From: Deltaproteobacteria bacterium | GTDB taxonomy: Bacteria; Desulfobacterota; Dissulfuribacteria; Dissulfuribacterales; UBA3076 | Assembly: GCA_030618205.1 (NCBI GenBank) | Contig: JAUXDR010000077.1 | Coordinates: 1 to 5,878, forward strand | Reading direction: 5' to 3' | Length of the DNA: 5,878 nt | Part shown: positions 1-5,839 of the stretch, one piece after another | How the letters are laid out: every line of letters starts with the position of its first letter | How positions within the stretch are numbered: position 1 is the first letter of the stretch | Position numbers and translations under genes: made by a program | The notes under the pieces: generated by a model | Databases searched by the model: none | Seen by the model: only the letters and a program-made list of their open reading frames with translations | Told to the model about the DNA's origin: nothing

Positions 1-282
1 AGTGATCCGCGCTATGCTGGAATTTCAAGCATAAAGCTCCTGGAAGAGGTGGTTCAGAAGATTGCCTCTTCCGGCTGGAAATTGGGAAATGCCGATATCA
101 CCCTGGTTGCCCAGGCCCCGAAAATCGCTCCCTTTGTGACTGAGATGGAGAAAAATATCTCTAAGGCCTGCAAGGTATCAGTGGATCAGATCAACATCAA
201 GGCCACTACCACCGAAGGACTTGGATTTACAGGGACCGGTGAGGGTATGGCTGCTTATACGGTTGTGACAATTCTTAAATAG
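1..282 (+). CDS. ispF: 2-C-methyl-D-erythritol 2,4-cyclodiphosphate synthase, C-terminal part (5' end outside window)
   Basis: IspF converts CDP-ME 2-phosphate to the cyclic diphosphate MEcPP, with release of CMP, in the cytosolic non-mevalonate isoprenoid pathway. The frame is open from base 1 and gives 93 residues before a TAG stop. Family proteins are about 155-160 residues, so roughly 65 N-terminal residues lie outside the window, including the Asp/His metal ligands. The visible part aligns by eye along its whole length with the E. coli enzyme. It shows the LGN-D-T--AQAPK block (fragment residues 28-41) and the KATTTE-LGFTG-GEG block (68-82), which contains the conserved TTTE. The Arg that follows GFTG in E. 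coli is Thr here (residue 79). The GTG at 49 is internal to the gene and is not a start. The stop overlaps the convergent formyltransferase gene by 8 bp, with no terminator between them. Confidence 0.95.
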   Translation, partial: SDPRYAGISSIKLLEEVVQKIASSGWKLGNADITLVAQAPKIAPFVTEMEKNISKACKVSVDQINIKATTTEGLGFTGTGEGMAAYTVVTILK

Positions 283-1072
283 CATCTGTAAGATCATAGG
301 GTCCGGCCAGTTTGCTTCCGGCCCTGTCGTATAGTTGGGAATCCTTGATTGAGATCTCTCCTTCTGCAAGGGATCTTATAGTCTGGACGATAAGCGGAAG
401 CTCTTTTTTTACTCCCTCATTGCGGATTCTGGCAAAAAGCGGTTGTGATTCTCCAAATGATTCCTTTATCTCCTCAAGGCCTGACCTTTGAAGCTCATGC
501 TCAAACTGTTTCCACAGGGGATCCCAGGCACCTCCCTGTATGGAAAAAGAGCAATAGGTAACAGCAGGCCCTTTGTCGAGCTCAGGAGTCACAAGGTGCA
601 TCATGACTCCGGTTTTATCGGCTTTCTGATCCAGCAACTGCCAGATCACCTCCTGCCAGGTGCCAGCAGGGCCTCCAGGGGCCGCGGGATGGAGGTTGAT
701 AATTGGAAGTTCCCGGCAGACCTCTGGGCTGACTACCCACATATAGCCTGCAAGTACCACCACCTGGGCCGGAAAACCCTTAACCTTATTGATAAGGACC
801 TCTTTGTGATAGGCCTGTCTCCATGCCTCACGATCCTGTTTTCTAAGATCCGGGCGAAAACGCACTGCTGAAAGACTGACCACAGGGATACCATGGTCTG
901 CAGCCCTTTTTATCAAACTGTCACTGAACTCGCTTTCGCCGGGTTCCCTTGAAGAAAATACATACGAGATCTCTCCGGGGATGATCCTATTGTTAATGGC
1001 GTTGTGAACAGTCTCAAACAGGTCAATGGCCGCTTGATCCCTACCCGTTGTCCACCAACCGAAACTCCACAT
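275..1072 (-). CDS. PurN-like formyltransferase family protein, substrate unknown
   Basis: This 265-residue protein belongs to the formyltransferase fold shared by PurN (GAR transformylase) and Met-tRNA formyltransferase, which move a formyl group from 10-formyl-tetrahydrofolate to an amine. The core resembles PurN: VVVLAGYM at 104-111, then INLHP at 125-129, then HLVTPELDKGP at 159-169. The catalytic triad Asn-His-Asp is present as N126, H128 and D166. Two features differ from E. coli PurN (212 residues). The N-terminal SGNGSN phosphate-binding loop is replaced by TTGRDQ (8-13), and about 50 extra residues follow the core. The segment after HP is also altered (AAPGGPAG). I chose ATG at 1072 because AAGGAGG sits 4 nt upstream; an ATG at 1171 would add 33 residues read from inside the kinase gene. 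It lies 13 bp after the PfkB kinase stop, so the two are probably co-transcribed. Fold is confident, substrate is not; it is unlikely to be standard PurN. Confidence 0.85.
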   Translation of the reverse strand: MWSFGWWTTGRDQAAIDLFETVHNAINNRIIPGEISYVFSSREPGESEFSDSLIKRAADHGIPVVSLSAVRFRPDLRKQDREAWRQAYHKEVLINKVKGFPAQVVVLAGYMWVVSPEVCRELPIINLHPAAPGGPAGTWQEVIWQLLDQKADKTGVMMHLVTPELDKGPAVTYCSFSIQGGAWDPLWKQFEHELQRSGLEEIKESFGESQPLFARIRNEGVKKELPLIVQTIRSLAEGEISIKDSQLYDRAGSKLAGPYDLTDAI

Positions 1073-1076
1073 ATTT

Positions 1077-1083
1077 CCTCCTT
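1077..1083 (-). promoter_or_regulatory. ribosome binding site of the formyltransferase gene
   Basis: Reading on the minus strand, AAGGAGG is followed by a 4-nt spacer and ATG at 1072. It lies just after the kinase stop codon (TGA at 1088-1086), which suggests translational coupling. It decides the start against the longer in-frame ATG at 1171, which lies inside the kinase gene. Confidence 0.75.
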
Positions 1084-1085
1084 TT

Positions 1086-2102
1086 TCAGGCCTCCAGCCT
1101 ATCCAGCCAGCCTCTGCCAAAGGCCGACAGAGAAAAGGCGGCAAGCCGTACACCAGACCTGAGACATTCACGGGCCGGTGCCCCTTGAAGCATGGCGTTC
1201 AAAAAACCTGCATTAAATGCATCTCCCGCACCGGTGTTGTCAACTATTTTTAAGACCTTTTCAGCCGGAATTGTCACAGATACCTCATGACTATAGATAA
1301 CTGCGCCCCTTGGACCCTGTTTGCATACTATGGCAGCCCCCCCTGTGTCTTTGAACAGGTTCAAGCCCACAGAGGCATTATGACCTGTCCGGTTCTCACT
1401 CAGCAGGGGATAAATGGCCTCAAGTCCAGCCTTGCCTGCCATGCCTGTCATTATCTTTACTTCCTCTTCCGTGATAAAAAGTATATCCGTCCTTTTGAGA
1501 ATGCCTGACAGGGCCTCAATGCCCCTAGCTGCGTAAAGCTCACCTGGATCAAAGGAAAGGACCTGCTCCGGCTTAAGGGCATTGGCCAGCTCTTTCTGGG
1601 TGGAGATGCCGCGAGACTGAACCAGGGAGCTGAAATGGAGTGCTTTTGTATTTAACACGCTTTTCAGAATTGCAGAATCCGGAAATTCCACCTCACGGTC
1701 ATGGGGCGCAACAAACATGGCCCTGTCCCGCTGCGCCTTCTCTATTATAATGACACAGATTGCACTCCTGCCGACCTGCTTCACAAGGGAAGAATCCACA
1801 CCCTTCATAGAGCTCAGTATGAAACTCCCAGCCTCGTCTTTACCTGCTGTACCGATGAATCCGGCCCTGTGACCTAGACGGCTGAGAGCACATATGGTAT
1901 TGGCAGAAGAGCCGCCTCCGCTTTTGGCCATGAGAGTCCTCTGGCTATGGAGAAAATCCATAAGGGCTTCTGCCGTTTCGTGATCTCCTGATATCTCATG
2001 CCCGGGATGGAGGTCAAAGCCTGCTGACCGCACATCCTCAAGGTTATCCACTTCATAGACAAGATCGAGATTGAGTGCCCCTGATCCCAAAAAGTCGATC
2101 AT
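1086..2102 (-). CDS. PfkB/ribokinase-family carbohydrate or nucleoside kinase
   Basis: This 338-residue protein is a PfkB-family kinase, a cytosolic ATP-dependent enzyme that phosphorylates a sugar, nucleoside or similar alcohol. The N terminus, FLGSGALNLDLV (4-15), is the typical first strand with the substrate-binding Asp. The first signature is GGGSSANT at 62-69. The second is DNTGAGDAFNAGF at 288-300, with catalytic base D294 and the GAGD anion hole. The Mg-associated NXXE motif appears as TEEE (211-214), so Asn is replaced by Thr. Length is normal to slightly long for the family. ATG at 2102 is preferred because AGAGGTGA lies 8 nt upstream; an in-frame GTG at 2114 would add four residues but lies inside that ribosome binding site. 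The formyltransferase follows 13 bp downstream. Residues 20-61 and the kinase's genomic partner do not identify a substrate; adenosine kinase, ribokinase and fructokinase types all remain possible. Confidence 0.9.
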   Translation of the reverse strand: MIDFLGSGALNLDLVYEVDNLEDVRSAGFDLHPGHEISGDHETAEALMDFLHSQRTLMAKSGGGSSANTICALSRLGHRAGFIGTAGKDEAGSFILSSMKGVDSSLVKQVGRSAICVIIIEKAQRDRAMFVAPHDREVEFPDSAILKSVLNTKALHFSSLVQSRGISTQKELANALKPEQVLSFDPGELYAARGIEALSGILKRTDILFITEEEVKIMTGMAGKAGLEAIYPLLSENRTGHNASVGLNLFKDTGGAAIVCKQGPRGAVIYSHEVSVTIPAEKVLKIVDNTGAGDAFNAGFLNAMLQGAPARECLRSGVRLAAFSLSAFGRGWLDRLEA

Positions 2103-2110
2103 GTTGTCAA

Positions 2111-2118
2111 TCACCTCT
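2111..2118 (-). promoter_or_regulatory. ribosome binding site of the PfkB kinase gene
   Basis: AGAGGTGA on the minus strand, with an 8-nt spacer to ATG at 2102. The alternative GTG start at 2114 falls inside this motif and has no separate site at good spacing, so the site favours the shorter protein. Confidence 0.6.
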
Positions 2119-2155
2119 TCTCGTTTTCTGCCGGACCTTGATCATTACAGACCTC

Positions 2156-2195
2156 GTTAAGTGGTTGAGTAGTTAATTAGTTAATTGGTTATTAT
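2156..2195. repeat. five degenerate 8-bp tandem repeats (GTTnAnTn-like)
   Basis: Read on the plus strand in steps of eight, the units are GTTAAGTG, GTTGAGTA, GTTAATTA, GTTAATTG and GTTATTAT. All five start with GTT and the units are AT-rich. The array lies in the gap between rmuC and the kinase operon, within the likely upstream region of the kinase gene. A related inverted set lies at 2280-2304. I do not recognise it as a named repeat family. Confidence 0.6.
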
Positions 2196-2219
2196 TGTTT
2201 GAATTTATATCGTTTGCAC

Positions 2220-2254
2220 AAAAATTAGACACTTGATGTAGTTGAAGGTCTAAT
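2220..2254 (-). terminator. weak candidate intrinsic terminator after rmuC
   Basis: On the minus strand ATTAGAC (2254-2248) pairs perfectly with GTCTAAT (2230-2224) across a 17-nt loop, and a run of five T follows from the last stem base. It lies 42 bp beyond the rmuC stop, the right place for a terminator. The stem is short and AT-rich and the loop is long, so it would be weak. It may instead be an operator-like dyad for the kinase operon, or chance in AT-rich DNA. Confidence 0.3.
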
Positions 2255-2279
2255 ATACTGATTTAACATGCTTATTTTT

Positions 2280-2304
2280 CGACTCAACGGCTCAACTATT
2301 TGAC
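2280..2304. repeat. inverted copy of the 8-bp repeats, overlapping the rmuC 3' end
   Basis: Read on the minus strand from 2304, the units are GTCAAATA, GTTGAGCC and GTTGAGTC. Over 25 positions this matches the plus-strand sequence 2156-2180 at 17 sites, centred on a shared GTTGAG. The two sets therefore face each other across about 100 bp. The rmuC stop codon (2298-2296) and its last two codons lie inside this arm. Confidence 0.45.
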
Positions 2305-3837
2305 GATCTCTGCATGAACAAGTTCAGGTGCTTGAAGCGTCCTTGACGACCTTTCTACAGGCGACACCGGCGGAATTTCCTTTTTTGATGCAGCGCCAAG
2401 CTCCGTAAAGCGACGGGCTGCTGGAAGTATTCGACTCTCTAAAGAACCTGCGGCCCTGTTATAAGTCTCTACGGCTCGATCCAGTCCCTTACCCACTCCG
2501 GAAAAATGGTCGGCAAAGACACTCAGGCGTTCATAGAGCTCGCGCCCGATTTTGCTTATTGCCTGGGCGCTTTCGGCAATTTTCTCCTGTCTCCATCCGT
2601 ATGCCACAGCACGAAGCAAGGCAATCAGCGTGGTCGGTGTCGCAAGGATTACGCAATCTTTTACTCCTTTTTCGATTAACCCTGGGTCCTGTTCCAGGGC
2701 CGCACTGAAGAAGTTTTCTCCGGGTAAAAACATGACAACAAACTCAGGGGTCGGCTCAAACTGCTGCCAGTACGCCTTTGAACTCAATTTTCTCATGTGT
2801 TCATGTACCTGACGTGCGTGGTCCTTGAGGTGTTCGAGTCTCGATCCGTCATCTTTGGCCTCCATGGCCTCCAGGTATGCCTGGAGCGGGGCCTTGGCAT
2901 CAACCACCACATTTTTTCCGCCCGGCAATCTGACTATCAGGTCAGGCCTGATATGTCCGTCATCGGTTGTTACTGTTTTTTGTTCAACAAAATCACAGTG
3001 GGGCAACATGCCGGCAATTTCAATGACCCTCTTGAGCTGGATTTCACCCCAACGACCGCGTACCGATGGAGCACGCAGGGCCTTAACCAGATTTCCTGTC
3101 TCTGACTGAAGTTTCTCCTGTGTGGTAATCAGGGACTTTACCTGCTCAGAAAGACCGCCATAGGCCTCTTTTCGCGCCTTTTCTATCTCCTGTATCTGGT
3201 AGTCAACTTTTACCAGAGATTCCCTGACAGGTAAAACAAGGTTTTCTACTGCCTTTTGCCGTTGCTTCAGGTCGCCCTGGGCCTCAATCTGGAATTTCTC
3301 CAAAGTGGTCTTTGCGAGCTCAAGAAATGACTGGTTGTTGCTCTTAAGGGCCTCGGCGGAAAGGGCCTTAAAGGCATCAGCCAGGCTTGTCTGGGCACTG
3401 TTTAACAGATCCAGCTTCTCTTGAATGGATTTTCTTTCATCTGCAATACGGGTCTCTAATTCTGATAATTGCGTCTTAAGTTGGGTGTTTTCTCCCTGAA
3501 GCTGGGAAATTCCGGCTTCTTTGGCATTCAATGATTCCTTTAGTTCAGGAATGCGGGAATTCCTCTCCTCGGCAGCCGATCGTCTCTCAGACTCGGCCTG
3601 AATTTGACTTCGAAGGTCCCTTGTCTCATCATTTGCCTTTTCAAGGGCGACTCCAAGGTCCTGGATCTGCCTGTCTCTTGCAAGGAGCTTTTCATTTAGG
3701 GCAACACGCTCAGATTCGCCTTCCAACCTTAATTGTCTCCGAGCCTGTGTAATTTTGGCACGATGGAAAAGCCAAAAAACTCCAGCCCCTGAAACAATGC
3801 CGGTAATGAATATTAAAACCGGAATAATGTTTTCCAT
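2296..3837 (-). CDS. rmuC: RmuC family protein (predicted DNA recombination-limiting nuclease-like)
   Basis: This 513-residue RmuC homologue is close to E. coli RmuC (475). RmuC limits short inverted-repeat recombination in E. coli; its biochemical activity is poorly defined and a nuclease is predicted. An N-terminal membrane anchor spans about residues 4-24, followed by a basic stretch, so the rest should be cytoplasmic. A long coiled coil rich in Glu, Gln, Lys and Leu runs from about 28 to 150 and continues less regularly to about 250. The RmuC core follows: VRGRWGE (259-265), [11 protein letters not shown] (297-307), VVVDAKAPL (310-318), FLPGENFF (370-377) and [17 protein letters not shown] (399-415). 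D299 with D313-A-K315 fits a PD-(D/E)XK arrangement. ATG at 3837 has GGAG 8 nt upstream and directly precedes the membrane segment. The C-terminal tail beyond about 480 looks disordered. It appears to be transcribed alone. Confidence 0.95.
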   Translation of the reverse strand: MENIIPVLIFITGIVSGAGVFWLFHRAKITQARRQLRLEGESERVALNEKLLARDRQIQDLGVALEKANDETRDLRSQIQAESERRSAAEERNSRIPELKESLNAKEAGISQLQGENTQLKTQLSELETRIADERKSIQEKLDLLNSAQTSLADAFKALSAEALKSNNQSFLELAKTTLEKFQIEAQGDLKQRQKAVENLVLPVRESLVKVDYQIQEIEKARKEAYGGLSEQVKSLITTQEKLQSETGNLVKALRAPSVRGRWGEIQLKRVIEIAGMLPHCDFVEQKTVTTDDGHIRPDLIVRLPGGKNVVVDAKAPLQAYLEAMEAKDDGSRLEHLKDHARQVHEHMRKLSSKAYWQQFEPTPEFVVMFLPGENFFSAALEQDPGLIEKGVKDCVILATPTTLIALLRAVAYGWRQEKIAESAQAISKIGRELYERLSVFADHFSGVGKGLDRAVETYNRAAGSLESRILPAARRFTELGAASKKEIPPVSPVERSSRTLQAPELVHAEIVK

Positions 3838-3864
3838 CAGTCTAACTCCAGGCCGGTTATAAAG

Positions 3865-3884
3865 GAGCCTTTTGCAAAAGGCTC
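3865..3884. repeat. perfect 20-bp palindrome upstream of rmuC
   Basis: GAGCCTTTTG is followed directly by its exact reverse complement CAAAAGGCTC. It lies 28 bp before the rmuC start. As RNA it would form an 8-bp stem with a TGCA loop; as DNA it could be an operator for a dimeric regulator. No long T-run follows on the minus strand, so it is not a clear terminator. It may also be a dispersed extragenic palindrome. Confidence 0.7.
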
Positions 3885-3981
3885 ATCCTTAGCTTTAGGC
3901 ACTTCAAACTCAATTAACTTGAAAAATTCGGCCACAAAAAACACGAAATTTAGAACTAAGGTACTACAATATTTCCATAAT

Positions 3982-4013
3982 AAAAAAGGGAGGTGCTGAA
4001 TCCAGCACCTCCC
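3982..4013 (-). terminator. strong intrinsic terminator of sat
   Basis: On the minus strand GGGAGGTGCTG (4013-4003) pairs perfectly with CAGCACCTCCC (3998-3988) across a 4-nt loop, giving an 11-bp GC-rich stem, followed at once by six T (3987-3982). It begins 37 bp beyond the sat stop. In the plus direction only three T follow the stem after an extra C, so it would be weaker that way, and no plus-strand gene runs into it. Confidence 0.93.
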
Positions 4014-4050
4014 CTTTATAGGTTTCGGTTAAAGCAAGCCTCAACAGCTA

Positions 4051-5322
4051 CTACATAGCTGTACCGGAAGCAGCCTTCTGCATCTTGATCTCGACCTTTT
4101 CTGTCAGGCCTTCGTAGTACTCACGGAGGATGTCGAGAACCTCGTTGCGGCCGAAGTGATCCGGAATGTCTGAACCATCGGAGAGCATCTTGCGCAGCTT
4201 GGTCCCACTCAAGATAACGCGGTCGTCCTTGCCATGCGGGCAGGTGCGCATGCTGGCCATGCCGTCGCACTTAAAGCAGTAGAAGGTCCAGTCGATCTTT
4301 AAGGGCTCGCAGAGTAGTCTTTTACCTGGATCATCGGGCTTAGGCATTTTATCAAAAATGTCCTGGGCCTCGAACATCCCGTAGAAGTCGCCCACACCGG
4401 CGTGGTCGCGGCCGATGATCATTCTGCTCACGCCGTAATTCTGGCGGAAGGTGGAGTGGAGCAGGGCCTCACGAGGACCGGCATAACGCATATCCAGCGG
4501 GTAGCCGGCCTGGACCACATTATCTGCGACAAAATACCCCTTGACCAAGGTATCAATACATTTTACGCGTACATTGGCCGGAATATCACCTGGTTTCAGG
4601 TTCCCGATCAGGGAATGGATGATAACGCCGTCACATACCTCAACTGCGATTTTGCACAGATACTCATGCGAACGATGCATGGGGTTTCTGAGCTGCAGAG
4701 CGGCAATCTTGCTCCAGCCTTTTTTCTCAAATATTTCGCGGACCTGAGCCGGCCGGAGATAAATGTCTTTATATTCGGTCGGATATTCACCCTCGGAAAG
4801 AACCTTGACAGGACCGGCCAAGCATATTGCCTTGCGTGCCATAACCATTTGCACGCCCGGATGATCCTCAAGGGCGGTCTTCAAGAAGTCACCTTGGCTG
4901 TCCTCGCCCTCGCCCTTATAGACCAGCTCTGATTCCCATTTCTTGTCTTCCTCGGTCATCTCAAACTTTTCATTGACCTTCATTGTGGCGTAAATCTCAC
5001 CTTCCCTCTCCAAGGTAATCTCGTCGCCAACATTAATTTCGTCTGCATCGGCCTTGGAAGCAGTGAGCATTACCGGGACCGGCCAAAACGTACCGTCGGA
5101 AAGAAGCATTTTTTCACAAACTCCCTTCCAGTCAGCCTGGGTCATGAAACCATCCAAGGGACTGAACCCGCCGATACCCATCATAATCAGGTCGCCTTTT
5201 GCTTGGGCCGAGATTTGAATTTTCTTAAGCCCAGCGGCCTTTTGCTTTTCTGCATCTAAGTCCGAACCGGTAAGTAGACTGCAAACTAAACCCTTTCCTC
5301 CATGTGGTGGTACTAATGCCAT
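4051..5322 (-). CDS. sat: sulfate adenylyltransferase (ATP sulfurylase), dissimilatory type
   Basis: Sat makes adenosine 5'-phosphosulfate and pyrophosphate from ATP and sulfate, the activation step before APS reductase in sulfate respiration. The 423-residue length suits the single-domain bacterial/archaeal enzyme without an APS kinase domain. Visible motifs are GGFSPLDGFM (51-60), the nucleotide-binding QLRNPMHRSHE (210-220; the QxRNPxHxxH signature with H216 and H219), and GRDHAGVG (304-311). A zinc site is formed by C349 and C352 plus C361 and H363, as in zinc-containing ATP sulfurylases of sulfate reducers, Archaeoglobus and Thermus. ATG at 5322 has AAGGAG with a 10-nt spacer. A strong terminator follows, and neither aprAB nor pyrophosphatase genes are adjacent in the window, so it reads as a single-gene unit. 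The reverse reaction (sulfur oxidation) cannot be excluded from the protein alone. Confidence 0.97.
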   Translation of the reverse strand: MALVPPHGGKGLVCSLLTGSDLDAEKQKAAGLKKIQISAQAKGDLIMMGIGGFSPLDGFMTQADWKGVCEKMLLSDGTFWPVPVMLTASKADADEINVGDEITLEREGEIYATMKVNEKFEMTEEDKKWESELVYKGEGEDSQGDFLKTALEDHPGVQMVMARKAICLAGPVKVLSEGEYPTEYKDIYLRPAQVREIFEKKGWSKIAALQLRNPMHRSHEYLCKIAVEVCDGVIIHSLIGNLKPGDIPANVRVKCIDTLVKGYFVADNVVQAGYPLDMRYAGPREALLHSTFRQNYGVSRMIIGRDHAGVGDFYGMFEAQDIFDKMPKPDDPGKRLLCEPLKIDWTFYCFKCDGMASMRTCPHGKDDRVILSGTKLRKMLSDGSDIPDHFGRNEVLDILREYYEGLTEKVEIKMQKAASGTAM

Positions 5323-5633
5323 TTGTTTTTGTCTCCTTTTATGTTATTTGTAAAAAATCAATATATCTTCACTAATTTCGGAGGATTAGCTATACAGCCT
5401 ACCACCCCGTAATTCTCTCAACACTTGGAGTCTATAAAAAATCTAATCAAATGATACTGTAGTGTCAGGTAATCCCTCCAAAGCGAAGACACTGCAACAT
5501 AGACTTTTTATTACAACTCCTCATTTTTGTCAAGAACAGAATGAATACAGATTCATGAAAACTGCCGTTTTGGGGCATCCTTCACTACAAGTCAAAAGTA
5601 GTTTACACTTTGTTGATCTTGTATTTTGGTGGC

Positions 5634-5661
5634 GAAATTTGAAATTTGAAATTTGAAAAAA
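5634..5661. repeat. heptamer tandem repeat, left arm (GAAATTT)
   Basis: Three exact GAAATTT units at 5634, 5641 and 5648, then a degenerate GAAAAAA. Bases 5634-5653 pair with 5705-5686 over 20 bp with a single T-G mismatch, leaving a 32-nt loop. Confidence 0.75.
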
Positions 5662-5685
5662 CACAAAGATGTAGATGCGTTACCT

Positions 5686-5713
5686 AATTTCAAATTTCGA
5701 ATTTCCAGTTTCG
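5686..5713. repeat. heptamer tandem repeat, right arm (inverted)
   Basis: Plus-strand units are AATTTCA, AATTTCG, AATTTCC and AGTTTCG in exact 7-bp phase. The reverse complement is the same GAAATTY-like unit as the left arm, so the two arrays face each other. Confidence 0.7.
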
Positions 5714-5839
5714 ACATCGGCATTCAATTCGATAATACACGCTTTTTCGAAAAAAGTGTAAACTGATAAATGAAGCGTTCCAATATCTTTCGTGCTTTCG
5801 TAATAAATAGATATCTTTGATTAAGGAATCTTTTTTCAA

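Larger units (their letters stand above)
5600..5764. repeat. 165-bp nested inverted-repeat element (MITE-like or extragenic palindrome)
   Basis: The ends are a perfect 12-bp inverted repeat: AGTTTACACTTT at 5600-5611 and AAAGTGTAAACT at 5753-5764. After one mismatch, two more inner positions also pair. Nested inside is a 20-bp hairpin made of facing 7-bp repeat arrays (5634-5653 with 5686-5705). A further dyad, ACAC...GTGT around TTTTTCGAAAAA, sits at 5737-5759 and overlaps the right end. There is no ORF inside and no clear target-site duplication at the outer ends, so mobility is only a suggestion. Confidence 0.55.
5323..5839. other. intergenic region between sat and the divergent right-edge gene
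   Basis: This gap of about 517 bp is AT-rich and has no convincing gene. It must hold the sat leader and promoter (minus strand). A weak candidate is TTGAGA with TGTATA 19 bp downstream, around 5394-5424; the fit is too poor to call. The half nearer the right-edge gene carries the palindromic structure at 5600-5764, listed separately. Two small hairpins precede it: ATGAAT/ATTCAT at 5541-5556 and AAAAC/GTTTT at 5558-5571. No tRNA, riboswitch or CRISPR pattern was recognised. Confidence 0.6.

Noticed and set aside
298..325. Possible hairpin with repeated CCGGCC near the convergent gene ends
   Set aside because: Only about six pairs form, no T-run follows on either strand, and the sequence is coding for the formyltransferase C terminus.
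488..871. 127-residue plus-strand open frame antisense to the formyltransferase
   Set aside because: It is opposite the conserved catalytic region of the formyltransferase and reads as a frame shadow.
1073..1171. Longer N terminus of the formyltransferase from ATG at 1171
   Set aside because: The extra 33 residues overlap the kinase C terminus and lack family similarity, while ATG at 1072 has AAGGAGG upstream.
2797..3109. Two overlapping plus-strand frames of about 100 residues opposite rmuC
   Set aside because: Both are opposite the conserved RmuC core and neither resembles a protein family.
4402..4932. 176-residue plus-strand open frame antisense to sat
   Set aside because: It lies wholly inside sat, whose motifs are clear. 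The translation shows no recognisable domain and there is no convincing ribosome binding site.
5462..5656. 64-residue GTG-started frame in the sat upstream region
   Set aside because: It has no ribosome binding site and its end runs into the heptamer repeat, so its C terminus is just translated repeat. Composition is not protein-like.
5634..5713. CRISPR array
   Set aside because: The repeat unit is 7 bp with no spacers between units and the two sets are inverted, which does not fit a CRISPR layout.
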